NCBI RefSeq assembly: GCF_013307435.2
Contig: NZ_CP102845.1
Coordinates: 2,850,001 to 2,914,000, forward strand
Reading direction: 5' to 3'
Source: Microvirga terrae
GTDB lineage: Bacteria > Pseudomonadota > Alphaproteobacteria > Rhizobiales > Beijerinckiaceae
Length of the DNA stretch: 64,000 bases
The position numbers were made by a program, and so were the translations under genes. Shown here piece by piece: positions 18,105 to 26,614 of the stretch; position 1 is the first letter of the stretch; the number at the start of each line of letters is the position of its first letter. The notes below the pieces were generated by a model. It did no database searches, was not told the origin of the DNA, and worked only from the letters and a program-made list of their open reading frames with translations.

Positions 18105-18128
18105 AGACAATCCGGGAGCGCACGACCG

Positions 18129-19112
18129 ATGGCCTTTCTGTCCCTCCTGCGGCCCGACCGCTTCACCATCGCGCTCGTGGCGACTGCGGTCGCCGCGACG
18201 ATCCTTCCCGCGACGGGTGCGGCGGCTCCCATCCTCAAGGTGGTCATCGTCGGGTCGATCGCGCTTCTGTTCTTTCTCCAAGGTGCGCGCCTTTCGCGAC
18301 AGGCGATCATCCAAGGCGCTATCCACTGGCGCCTGCACCTGATGGTGTTCGCCGCGACCTTCATCCTGTTCCCGGTCCTCGGGCTGCTCACGAAGACCTA
18401 TCTCCAGTCCTACCTCGCGCCGGGTATCGCGCTCGGCATTCTCTACCTGTGCCTTCTACCGTCCACGATTCAGTCTTCGATCACCTTCACGTCCATCGCC
18501 GGGGGAAACGTCGCGGCGGCCGTGTGCAGCGCATCGGCCTCGAACGTCCTGGGTGTGCTTCTCACGCCGCTTCTGATGGGCATGTTCATGCAGACCCAGG
18601 GAGGAGTGTCGTTCGGGGCCATCGGCGAGATCGTGCTGCAGATCCTCGTTCCGTTTCTTCTCGGACATCTGCTGCGCCCCTGGATCGGATCATGGGTGGA
18701 GAAGCGCCGGACGCTCACGAGCCTCGTCGACCGCGGGGCGATCCTGCTCGTCGTCTATTACGCCTTCGGCGAGGCGGCCGTCGAGGGCCTGTGGCATCGG
18801 CTGGCGCCGCGCGACATGATCGTCCTCGTCCTCATCAGCTGCATCCTGCTTGGCTTGGTGCTCGTGACGACCACCCTGGCAAGCCGGCTGTTCGGTTTCT
18901 CCACCCGGGATGAAGTCGCGATCGTGTTCTGCGGATCCAAGAAGAGCCTCGGGAGCGGCGTTCCCATCGCGAGCATCCTCTTTCCGGCCAGCATGATCGG
19001 CGCGATCATCCTGCCCCTGATGCTGTTCCATCAGATCCAGCTGCTGGTCTGCGCCGTCCTGGCGCGAGCCTATGCCAAGCGCACGGCCCAGGAACCGGTG
19101 CCGGCCGAGTAG
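18129..19112 (+). CDS. SBF-like (bile acid:sodium symporter family, YfeH type) transporter
   Basis: A 327-residue, about 10-helix membrane protein. It shows LFFLQGARLSRQAI near residue 45, LPSTIQSSITFTSIAGGNV near residue 115, and FCGSKKSLGSGVPIA near residue 270, all typical of the SBF-like/DUF4137 branch. It begins 24 bp after the SAF-domain gene and ends the plus-strand operon, converging on the DUF296 gene. It may export or import a pathway intermediate; the substrate is unknown. Confidence 0.82.
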   Translation: MAFLSLLRPDRFTIALVATAVAATILPATGAAAPILKVVIVGSIALLFFLQGARLSRQAIIQGAIHWRLHLMVFAATFILFPVLGLLTKTYLQSYLAPGIALGILYLCLLPSTIQSSITFTSIAGGNVAAAVCSASASNVLGVLLTPLLMGMFMQTQGGVSFGAIGEIVLQILVPFLLGHLLRPWIGSWVEKRRTLTSLVDRGAILLVVYYAFGEAAVEGLWHRLAPRDMIVLVLISCILLGLVLVTTTLASRLFGFSTRDEVAIVFCGSKKSLGSGVPIASILFPASMIGAIILPLMLFHQIQLLVCAVLARAYAKRTAQEPVPAE

Positions 19113-19136
19113 ACCGGAGGCCGATCCCGGACAGGA

Positions 19137-20000
19137 TCAATCCGCCGCCGGCTCGATGACCAGTTCGAAGGTGACGCAGACCGGATTGTCGCCACGGACG
19201 ATTTCTCCGCCGAAGATCCGGCCCTGGATATCGACGACATCGATGTCGAGACTGGCCTGCGGCAGGCCGTCGACACTCGTCACCCTGCCCCGGCGAATGA
19301 GAACCTCCGTGGCATGAGATTGGACCCGGGTGCCGCCAGAAAATCGAACCTCGTTCAGGCTGCCGATGCCATAGACGTTCGCCGCATGGATTCCGCGCTG
19401 CGCGCAGATCGCCTCGATCGCCAGGCTGATGTCCTCGTTAGGCCTGACCTTCGCCAGCAGGACACGAAAACTGGAATCTCCCGCGATTCCCTCGGCGAAA
19501 GGCGCCGGCTCGAACAGGGTAAAGTTCGTCTCCTGATCGGGCAGAGCGTCAAAGGTCGCGGACCGCGAACCGATCCCGGTCACGAGGATCGGCTCGGCGA
19601 CGATCGTCGCGGGCCCGAGCATATGGCCCATCTGCCGACCGTCCCGTGAATTCCAGACACCGTGGCAGTGGATGAACGGCCTGCCGTCGCGCCACCCGAC
19701 GATCGCGCAGGCGCGCTCGATCTCGACCACGCCATTGGGGGCGAAGGTCTCGCTGTACCAGGCCGCATGAAGGTCATCCGGAGATGCTGCCGGCATGACG
19801 AACTGGAACGGCTCGCAACGTCCGCCGCGGAACTCCACGAAACCACCGCCGCACCCGGCATCGGCGAACCCCTTTGCGATGGCGGCATCCACGGCCTGGC
19901 CCGGCTCGAGGGTGAAGCGCAGCGGAACCGCAGAGCCGGGGACGGCGGACGTGCGCTCCGGGGCGATCGGGCCAGGGTGACGAATGATTCTTCGGGCCAT
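19137..20000 (-). CDS. Two-domain PPC/DUF296 protein
   Basis: About 287 residues from the ATG at 20000 (CGAGGTTGAGG upstream; a TTG 6 bp earlier is the alternative). It holds two tandem PPC (plants and prokaryotes conserved, DUF296) domains. The first half (residues about 20-140) keeps the likely metal ligands HxH (PFIHCHGVW) and a later GH (QMGHML). The second half (about 160-285) has D-I-D and GGEI at the matching places and appears degenerate. In plants this fold is part of DNA-binding AHL proteins; in bacteria its function is unsettled. It ends the TRAP/acyl-CoA synthetase/SDR operon, which hints at an enzymatic or ligand-binding role. Confidence 0.75.
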   Translation of the reverse strand: MARRIIRHPGPIAPERTSAVPGSAVPLRFTLEPGQAVDAAIAKGFADAGCGGGFVEFRGGRCEPFQFVMPAASPDDLHAAWYSETFAPNGVVEIERACAIVGWRDGRPFIHCHGVWNSRDGRQMGHMLGPATIVAEPILVTGIGSRSATFDALPDQETNFTLFEPAPFAEGIAGDSSFRVLLAKVRPNEDISLAIEAICAQRGIHAANVYGIGSLNEVRFSGGTRVQSHATEVLIRRGRVTSVDGLPQASLDIDVVDIQGRIFGGEIVRGDNPVCVTFELVIEPAAD

Positions 20001-20021
20001 CCTCAACCTCGGGATAAAGCG

Positions 20022-20840
20022 TCAGCGCAACTCGGATACGGCGCAACTCTGACCGCCGTCGACCGGCAGGCAGACGCCCGTGATGAACTTGGCCTCGTCG
20101 GACGCGAGGAAGACAGCCGCATTCGCGATGTCCCAGGCCGTGCCCATCGTGCCGAGCGGCACGGCCGCATTGCGGGCGGCTACCATCTCGTCGACCGAGG
20201 CGTATTGCCCGGAGATCTGCTTGTAGATCAACGGCGTATCGATGAGTCCGGGCATGATGCAGTTCGCCCGGATGCCCTGGCGGGCATATTGCATGGCCAA
20301 GGCGACCGTGGCCTGATTGACCGCCGCCTTCGTGGCGGAATAGGCGAAATAGGGGTAGCCGGTCCAGCGGATCGCAGCCAGCGAGGAGATGTTGACGATC
20401 GCGCCGCCGCCCTGCCGCAGCATGTGCGGGATGACGGCCTTGGAGGTCCGGTAGACCGGTCCGATATTAAGGTTCAGGGCCGCCGCGAACTGCTCCTCGC
20501 TCAACTCGACCGGCCCGCCCATGTGGGTCACGCCGACGTTGTTGTGCAGGATGTCGATCCTCCCGAATTCCGCCACCGCGCGCTCCACCGCCCTGCCGAT
20601 GGAACTCAGGTCGGTGACGTCGGCGGCAACCGCGAGGGCCGTGCCGCCTTCCTGGCTGATGATGGCGGCCGTTTCCTCGGCCGCTTCCTGGACGAGATCC
20701 ACGCAGGCCACCCTCGCGTCCTCGCGCGCATAGGCGACGGCGGCGGCCTTCCCGTTGCCCCATCCCGGTCCCGAGGATCCCGCGCCGAACACGATGGCGA
20801 CCTTGTCCTTCAGACGCGTGCCCATCTTGCGCTCACTCAT
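20022..20840 (-). CDS. Short-chain dehydrogenase/reductase (first of two)
   Basis: A 272-residue SDR. The cofactor loop is an unusual expanded form (FGAGSSGPGWGNGKAAA). It has NNVG, a catalytic Ser in NISSLAA and a YSATK motif (Tyr and Lys of the active site), with the substrate loop IMPGLIDTPLI. The start at 20840 overlaps the stop of the upstream SDR, so the two are co-translated. It probably oxidises or reduces a hydroxyl group on the substrate imported by the TRAP system. Confidence 0.88.
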   Translation of the reverse strand: MSERKMGTRLKDKVAIVFGAGSSGPGWGNGKAAAVAYAREDARVACVDLVQEAAEETAAIISQEGGTALAVAADVTDLSSIGRAVERAVAEFGRIDILHNNVGVTHMGGPVELSEEQFAAALNLNIGPVYRTSKAVIPHMLRQGGGAIVNISSLAAIRWTGYPYFAYSATKAAVNQATVALAMQYARQGIRANCIMPGLIDTPLIYKQISGQYASVDEMVAARNAAVPLGTMGTAWDIANAAVFLASDEAKFITGVCLPVDGGQSCAVSELR

Positions 20841-21627
20841 GTCCGTCGCGGGCAGCCGCATTCGACGCAGGGTCCAGAATGCCCGCAATGGAGAACCCGC
20901 CATCGACGCAGATGGTCTGCCCCGTGATGTAGCTGGATTTGCGAGGATCGAGCAGGAAGACGGCTGCGCCGGCGATCTCGTCCGGAGAGCCGTAGCGGCG
21001 CTGCGGCACGGCTGTCATCCAGGCAGCGCGCACATCGGGCGTGTGGACCTCCTGGACGAGCGGGGTTTCGATCGGCCCGGGCGCGATGGCGTTCACCCGG
21101 ATCCCGAGAGCGGCCAATTCGACCGCCATGATCTTCGTCATGGTGATGACGCCGCCCTTCGAGGCCCCGTAGGCGACGCGGCCCTTGTTGCCCATGAGGC
21201 CCGACACAGACGCGATGTTGACGATGGAGCCGCTGCCGCGATCCCGCATCCGTTTGGCCGCTTCGCGGGACACGACGAAACTGCCGATCAGGTTGACCTC
21301 GAGCATCCTGCGGAAGAGATCGACGCTCGTCTCGAGGGCTGGCACGTCCCTGCCGATGCCAGCCGAGTTGACCACGCCGGTGATCGGTCCGAACTCCGCC
21401 TCGCAGGCCGCGATCGTGCGGACGACGCCGTCCTCGTCGGCCACGTCCATTCGCTCGAACCGCACCCGGTTGCTGGACGGCGAGAGAGCCTCCCTGCACC
21501 GATCCAGGCTCTTTTGCTCGAGATCCGCCACGATGACGCGCCAGCCCTCGGCGAGAACGGCTTCGACGACCGCGAGCCCGATGCCTGATGCTCCTCCGGT
21601 CACGAGCACTGTGTGCGGCTGCGCCAT
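20833..21627 (-). CDS. Short-chain dehydrogenase/reductase (second of two)
   Basis: A 264-residue classical SDR: TGGASGIG cofactor loop at residues about 10-17, NSAGIG, catalytic Ser in NIASVSG, YGASKGG (Tyr/Lys), and IAPGPIETPL. The start at 21627 has AGGAGAGAACC upstream. It is preceded by the acyl-CoA synthetase and overlaps the next SDR by 8 bp. Similar to 3-oxoacyl-ACP reductase-like and hydroxyacyl-CoA dehydrogenase-like SDRs; specificity cannot be read from sequence. Confidence 0.9.
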   Translation of the reverse strand: MAQPHTVLVTGGASGIGLAVVEAVLAEGWRVIVADLEQKSLDRCREALSPSSNRVRFERMDVADEDGVVRTIAACEAEFGPITGVVNSAGIGRDVPALETSVDLFRRMLEVNLIGSFVVSREAAKRMRDRGSGSIVNIASVSGLMGNKGRVAYGASKGGVITMTKIMAVELAALGIRVNAIAPGPIETPLVQEVHTPDVRAAWMTAVPQRRYGSPDEIAGAAVFLLDPRKSSYITGQTICVDGGFSIAGILDPASNAAARDGHE

Positions 21628-21670
21628 GGTTCTCTCCTGTCAGGTCTCACGAGCGGGGGCAGGCTTCCTG

Positions 21671-23308
21671 TCAGATCCCGCCTTGCGGCGGCTGGGCCAG
21701 CGGCAGGGATCCACGCTTCTCCAGCTCCGCCCGGATGTCCTTCTTCGTGATCTTGCCGTAGGCCGATCGCGGCAGCGCGTCCCAGAAGAAGACTCGCTTC
21801 GGGAGCTTGTATCGGGATACCTTGCCGTCCATCCAGGCGAGAAGGTCGCTTTCGGTCGAGTCCGCCCCCGGCCGCAGCACGCAGACGGCAACGCCGACCT
21901 CGCCCCAAGTTCGATCGGGCACGCCCACGATCGCCACCTCGGCGACAGCCGGGTGCGTCAGGATCTTCTCCTCGATCTCGCGCGGATACACGTTCGAGCC
22001 GCCGGAGATGTACATGTCCGACGCGCGCCCGGTGATGTAGAGATAGCCCTGCGCATCCACGTGTCCCAGATCGCCAGTCCGGAACCAGCCGTTCCGGAAC
22101 GCTTTCGCGTTGGCGTCCGGGTTGTTGTAGTAGCCGGCGAAGACGGCCGGCCCGCAGACGCAAATCTCCCCAGTCTCCCCGGGAGCCACTTCCCGCCCCT
22201 GCTCGTCCTGGATCGAGACCTGCATGCCCGTCCGCTCGTAGCCGCAGGTTCCGACCTTCACGTCGGGACCATCGTCCGGCTCGTGGAGCGCCGGCGGAAG
22301 CACGGTGATGTTCCCGGTCACCTCGCCCAGCCCGAAATACTGGACCAGCACATTGCCGAGCTTCTTGAGCGCATGCTTCTGATCCTCGCGGTACATGGGC
22401 GCGCCGGCATAGATCACATAGCGAAGCGAGGAATGGTCGTACGCATCCACGGAAGGATGTTCCGTCAGAAGCTTCACGATGGTGGGAACGGTGAAGAGAT
22501 TGGTGATCCGCCACTGCTCGACGAGCCGCCAAGCCTCGTCGACATCGAAGCGCTCGCCGGGCAACAGCACGGTCTTGGCCGCCCGCGCCACCTGCGTGAG
22601 CTGGTGAACGCCCGCACCATGGGACAGGGGCGCGACGACGAGGGACGCGTCCCGGTGGGTCGTCCCGGGCATCAGGTCACAGAGGTGGTTCGTAACCACG
22701 AACGCCATCTGACCGTGGGTCAGAACGGCCGCCTTCGGTCGACCCGTCGTGCCGGACGTGAAGAAGAACCAGCACGGATCGTCGTGCTCGACCGACGCCA
22801 CCGGCGCGCTCTCTCCCCCGTGCCGTTCCACGAGCGCGTCGTAGTCGTCGCCGAAGCCGGATGCCCCGATGGAGATCACGAACCGGATGTCGGGCGCGGC
22901 CTCGGGGACCACGGCTGCGTGATCCGGGAAGTCGCGGTGGCAGATCAGCGCCGAGGCGCCGCTCGACTGGGCGAGATAGGCCACCTCGTCGGGCGTCTGC
23001 CGGAAGTTCGCCGGCACCCAGACGGCTCCGATCTGGAAGCAGGCGAACATGGATTCGAACATCTGGTTGCAGTTCTTCGACTGCACCAGGACGCGATCGC
23101 CCTTCCCAATCCCGTTCGCCGCCAGGGCGGCAGCCATCGCGTCGACGCGACGGGCGAGTTCGGCCCAGGTCCAGCTCGCCCCGCCCCAGACGAAACCGAT
23201 TTCGGCCCCGTGGCGCCGGGCCGCCTGGTGCAGGAAGTTGGCGAGGTTCATGACCCGCTTCGACACGGGCACGACGCCTCCCGCAGGGGTCTGAAGAGAG
23301 GCGATCAT
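21671..23308 (-). CDS. AMP-dependent acyl-CoA synthetase/ligase
   Basis: About 545 residues of the ANL superfamily. The P-loop-like motif FFTSGTTGRPKAAV, the YFGLGEVTG adenine-binding motif, the hinge YITGRASDMYISGGSNVYPREIEE, and the catalytic lysine in SAYGKITKK are all present, so it should activate a carboxylic acid to its CoA thioester via an acyl-AMP. Start 23308 is chosen because the following sequence leads into the N-terminal domain; ATGs at 23383/23386 would add about 25 residues and cannot be excluded. It is in one operon with the TRAP importer and SDRs, so the imported compound or its oxidation product is probably a carboxylate degraded as a CoA ester. Confidence 0.9.
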   Translation of the reverse strand: MIASLQTPAGGVVPVSKRVMNLANFLHQAARRHGAEIGFVWGGASWTWAELARRVDAMAAALAANGIGKGDRVLVQSKNCNQMFESMFACFQIGAVWVPANFRQTPDEVAYLAQSSGASALICHRDFPDHAAVVPEAAPDIRFVISIGASGFGDDYDALVERHGGESAPVASVEHDDPCWFFFTSGTTGRPKAAVLTHGQMAFVVTNHLCDLMPGTTHRDASLVVAPLSHGAGVHQLTQVARAAKTVLLPGERFDVDEAWRLVEQWRITNLFTVPTIVKLLTEHPSVDAYDHSSLRYVIYAGAPMYREDQKHALKKLGNVLVQYFGLGEVTGNITVLPPALHEPDDGPDVKVGTCGYERTGMQVSIQDEQGREVAPGETGEICVCGPAVFAGYYNNPDANAKAFRNGWFRTGDLGHVDAQGYLYITGRASDMYISGGSNVYPREIEEKILTHPAVAEVAIVGVPDRTWGEVGVAVCVLRPGADSTESDLLAWMDGKVSRYKLPKRVFFWDALPRSAYGKITKKDIRAELEKRGSLPLAQPPQGGI

Positions 23309-23408
23309 GGGCGGCGTTTCCGAAGACCGATCAAGCCGGGGCGTGCCATCGGTGAGTTTCCTTTGTCGAACGGCGATGTCCATCATCCTCGCAGGGCGCA
23401 CGATACCA

Positions 23409-25283
23409 TCAGAGGAACGCCGTCGAGATCCACGGGACGGTGGCGATGATCACGAGACCCGCGACGAGCGCCACAAGATAGGGCCAGATCGCCCCGATCG
23501 CTTCGTCGGGCGACACGTTGCCGATCTTGCACGCGAGATAGAAGCCGATGCCGATCGGCGGCGTCATCAGGCCGATATTCATCGCCGTGACGATGACCAT
23601 CGCGTAGTGGATGTCGTTGATCCCGAGGCTCTTGGCGATGGGGAACATGAGCGGGGCCATCAGGACGATGGCGGGCAGGCCCTCGAGCACGCAGCCCAGG
23701 ATCATGAAGACGACGATCGTCAGGGCCATGAAGGCGATCCAGCCTCCGGGCAGGCCCGTCATGATCGATGCAAGACTCTGCGCGACGCCTGCCTGCGTGA
23801 TCGCCCAGGCCATGGCGAGAGCGGTGCCGAGGATCAGCAGGATCGACCCGGTGAGCGCCGCGGTCTCGACCAGCATCCCGTAGAGCTTGCGCCAGCCGAT
23901 GCCGCCGTAGAGAACCACGCCCACGAACAGGGCGTAGATGACCGCGATGGTCGACACCTCGGTGGCGGTCGCGACTCCGCCGGCGACCGTGCTGCGGATG
24001 AGGAACGGCAGGACGAGCGCGGGCGCCGCCACGAGCAGCGTGCGGCCGATCAGGGATGCCGGCGCCCGGCGGACGCCCTCCATGCTCTCATGGCGCGCCT
24101 TCCAGCGGGCTAGGATCGCGAGGGCGGCGAGCAGAACCATGGCGACCACGAAGCCGCTCGTGAACAGGCCCGCGATCGACACGCCCGCGACGGATCCCAG
24201 GACGATGAGGACGATGCTGGGCGGAACGGTGTCGGCCATGGCGGCGCCCGTGGCGAGCAGCGCAATCATCTCCCGCGGGCTGTGACCGCGCCGCTTCATC
24301 TCGGGGAACAGGGCCGGCGCCACGGTGGCCATGTCGGACACCTTGGATCCCGAAATACCCGACACGACGAAGAGCGACCCTAGCAGCACGTAGGACATTC
24401 CGGCCCGCACATGGCCGAGGAGCGACGCCAGGAAATCCACGATGGCCTTCCCCATCCCGGTCGCATCGAGAATGCAGCCCAGCAGAACGAAGATCGGAAC
24501 CGACAGAAGGATGATGCCCGACATGCCCTCGTCCATCCGCCCGATCATCACGAAGGTCGGCACCTGCGTGGCGAAGGCCAGATAGCTCAGCGTGCCGATG
24601 CCGAAGCAGAATGCGATCGGCACCCCGGCGGCCAGGCAGACCGCCACGAAGACGACGAGGAACAGGATGATCTTGGCGCTTCCCATCCTGACCAGGGACG
24701 GCGAGGAGAACCACAGCACGGCGGCAGCCACGGCGATCAGGAGAGCCGCCACGACGAGATCGCGCCATGACGCGTTCTTCAGCGCATATGCCAGAACGAT
24801 CGCCAGCATGGCCACCATCCCGAACGGGATGGCCGCAACGCGGAAGGTGTTGGGAATATTCAGCGCTGGCGACGTGATGTACCATTCCTCCAGCGCGTAG
24901 TCGAAAGCCGGCACCATCAGGGCGAGAAGGAAGGTGGCGATCACCAGGGGCGCGAAGGCCCCCATGAAGGCCTGAGCCCGCTCCGGCATCTTGTGCAGGA
25001 ACAAAGTCAGTCTCAGATGCTCGTTGCGGTCGAGGGCGATCGCCGCCCCGAGCATGGCGAGCCACAGGAAGCAGATGGACGCAACTTCGTCGATCCAGAC
25101 GACCGACAGCGAAAACACGTAGCGCGAGGTCACGCCGGCCAGCAGCAGCACCACGATGGCGACGAGCAGGCCGGACGCGATGATCTCGACGGGCCTCAGG
25201 AAGCGCGATCCGGCGCGAACCTCGTCGCTCTCGGCGACGATGAGCGGTTCTGAGGCGGGAAGTGCCTGGGCGGAGGATGTCAT
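23409..25283 (-). CDS. TRAP transporter fused small-large permease (DctQM)
   Basis: A 624-residue membrane protein. Residues about 30-190 are a DctQ-type four-helix domain (IDEVASICFLWLAMLGAAIALDR). Residues about 200-620 are the DctM large permease (GVPIAFCFGIGTLSYLAF; FVVSGISGSKVSDMATVAP; LMTPPIGIGFYLACK). Such fusions occur in sialic-acid SiaQM systems and others. The start at 25283 has GGAGG close upstream and begins the conserved domain; the longer frame upstream is a shadow of the DctP gene. It uses a sodium or proton gradient to import ligand delivered by the DctP protein. Confidence 0.93.
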   Translation of the reverse strand: MTSSAQALPASEPLIVAESDEVRAGSRFLRPVEIIASGLLVAIVVLLLAGVTSRYVFSLSVVWIDEVASICFLWLAMLGAAIALDRNEHLRLTLFLHKMPERAQAFMGAFAPLVIATFLLALMVPAFDYALEEWYITSPALNIPNTFRVAAIPFGMVAMLAIVLAYALKNASWRDLVVAALLIAVAAAVLWFSSPSLVRMGSAKIILFLVVFVAVCLAAGVPIAFCFGIGTLSYLAFATQVPTFVMIGRMDEGMSGIILLSVPIFVLLGCILDATGMGKAIVDFLASLLGHVRAGMSYVLLGSLFVVSGISGSKVSDMATVAPALFPEMKRRGHSPREMIALLATGAAMADTVPPSIVLIVLGSVAGVSIAGLFTSGFVVAMVLLAALAILARWKARHESMEGVRRAPASLIGRTLLVAAPALVLPFLIRSTVAGGVATATEVSTIAVIYALFVGVVLYGGIGWRKLYGMLVETAALTGSILLILGTALAMAWAITQAGVAQSLASIMTGLPGGWIAFMALTIVVFMILGCVLEGLPAIVLMAPLMFPIAKSLGINDIHYAMVIVTAMNIGLMTPPIGIGFYLACKIGNVSPDEAIGAIWPYLVALVAGLVIIATVPWISTAFL

Positions 25284-25344
25284 GTCCGAACGTTCCCTAC
25301 GATTCTCCGGGACGCCGTGGCGCCTCACGGCCGCACGATCGCCT

Positions 25345-25372
25345 GATCCCTGCGCCCGCGGGCGCAGGGATC
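25345..25372 (-). promoter_or_regulatory. Perfect 28-bp palindrome between dctP and dctQM
   Basis: GATCCCTGCGCCCG at 25345-25358 is followed directly by its exact reverse complement (25359-25372), in the 104-bp gap between the DctP stop and the DctQM start. In RNA it would form a very stable hairpin right after the binding-protein gene, suited to protecting that message and lowering permease expression. No U-run follows. Confidence 0.65.
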
Positions 25373-25387
25373 CCGGTCCAAGGCGTG

Positions 25388-26407
25388 CTAGGCCAGGGAC
25401 CCGGTCGCCCGCTCGAGGAGCGCCCATGCTTCGTCGCCATACTTGCCCTTCCACTCCGAGTAGAAGCCCGCCTTGCGCAGCTTGTCCCGGAAGGGGCCCG
25501 GATCGGGCTGATTGAAGACCATGCCTTTTGCCGCGAGTTCCTGCTGCAGGTTGCCGTTCAGCTTGGCCACGTCCTCGCGCTCCTTCAAACCCGCGGCGTT
25601 GATGTGCTTGGCGACGATCGCGCGCACATCCTCCGGCAGCCGCTCCCAGGCGCGCCGGTTCGCCAGGAACCAGAAGCCATCCCACATGTGGTTCGTCAGC
25701 GAGCAGTATTTCTGCACTTCGTTGAGCTTCGCCGTGGACACGATGGCGAGGGGGTTCTCCTGACCGTCGACCACCTTGGTCTGAAGCGCCGTATAGACCT
25801 CGTTGAAGTTGATCGATGTCGGGGCCGAGTCGAACGCCTTGTACATGGACGTCCAGAGCGGCGAGACCGGCACCCGGATCTTGAAGCCCTTCAGGTCGTC
25901 CGGGGTATTGATCGGCTTCGTGGACGAAGTCGTCTGCCGGAAGCCGTTGTCCCAGATCTTGTCCATGACCACCAGGTTCGCCTTGGTGATCTGCTGGCGC
26001 ACATAGGCGCCGAGGTCCCCGTCCATCGCCTTCCAGACGGTTGCGTAATCCGGAAACGCGAAGCCGATTCCGTTGATGGATGCCGCCGGGACGAGAGTCG
26101 ACAGGATCAGGCCCGACAGGGTGAAGAATTCCACGCCGCCCGAGCGCACCTGGCTGAGCGTATCCGTGTCCGACCCCAGTTGGCTGCTCGGAAAGATCTG
26201 CAGATCGAACCGCCCGTTCGTCTCGGCCTTGATTGCGGCCGCCATCTCGCGCGCCCGCGCATTCATCGGGTGGGAATCCGGCAGGTTGTTCGCGTATTTG
26301 TAGGAGAACTCAGCCTGCTGAGCCCGCGCGATGAACGGCGCCCCAACGACTGCACCCGCGACAGCGGTTGAGCCGACAGTGAGCAGCCGGCGGCGAGACA
26401 AGATCAT
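25388..26407 (-). CDS. TRAP transporter solute-binding protein DctP
   Basis: A 339-residue periplasmic protein starting at 26407 with AGGAGGGTTAC upstream. The N-terminus (MILSRRRLLTVGSTAVAGAVVGAPFIARA-QQ) is a signal sequence with an SRRRLL Tat-like motif. The DctP-family core includes YKYANNLPDSHPMNARAREM, IQIFPSSQLG-like loops and KGFKIRVPVSPLW, whose Arg is the usual carboxylate-binding arginine, so the ligand is expected to be an organic acid. It is the first gene of the minus-strand operon and diverges from the IclR regulator. Confidence 0.93.
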   Translation of the reverse strand: MILSRRRLLTVGSTAVAGAVVGAPFIARAQQAEFSYKYANNLPDSHPMNARAREMAAAIKAETNGRFDLQIFPSSQLGSDTDTLSQVRSGGVEFFTLSGLILSTLVPAASINGIGFAFPDYATVWKAMDGDLGAYVRQQITKANLVVMDKIWDNGFRQTTSSTKPINTPDDLKGFKIRVPVSPLWTSMYKAFDSAPTSINFNEVYTALQTKVVDGQENPLAIVSTAKLNEVQKYCSLTNHMWDGFWFLANRRAWERLPEDVRAIVAKHINAAGLKEREDVAKLNGNLQQELAAKGMVFNQPDPGPFRDKLRKAGFYSEWKGKYGDEAWALLERATGSLA

Positions 26408-26456
26408 GTAACCCTCCTGGTCGGGTCCCCAGGACCCTCATGTTTCCTCAGAGCCA

Positions 26457-26475
26457 AGGTCCATATATCGGACCT
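26457..26475. promoter_or_regulatory. Candidate IclR operator 1
   Basis: AGGTCC-atatatc-GGACCT is an interrupted palindrome 50 bp upstream of the dctP start. The core GTCCATATAT recurs at 26601-26610, so two related sites lie in the 202-bp divergent gap, as expected for a regulator controlling both the TRAP operon and itself. Confidence 0.55.
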
Positions 26476-26598
26476 CCCTTGATTCAGGACACGCCGCTTG
26501 CCGGGCGTTTTCATTGGCCCCTTAGGAGGCACTCTGATAGGATCGCTTGTCAATGAAAAACTGCCGCCCGGGCTGAATCCCGGGAAGGCGGTCATCGA

Positions 26599-26614
26599 AG
26601 GTCCATATATTGGA
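26599..26614. promoter_or_regulatory. Candidate IclR operator 2 overlapping the iclR start
   Basis: AGGTCCATATATTGGA repeats the left arm and spacer of operator 1, with a TCC/GGA dyad. It covers the TTG start codon and part of the ribosome site of the IclR gene. Binding here would block its own expression (inference from repeat and position). Confidence 0.5.
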
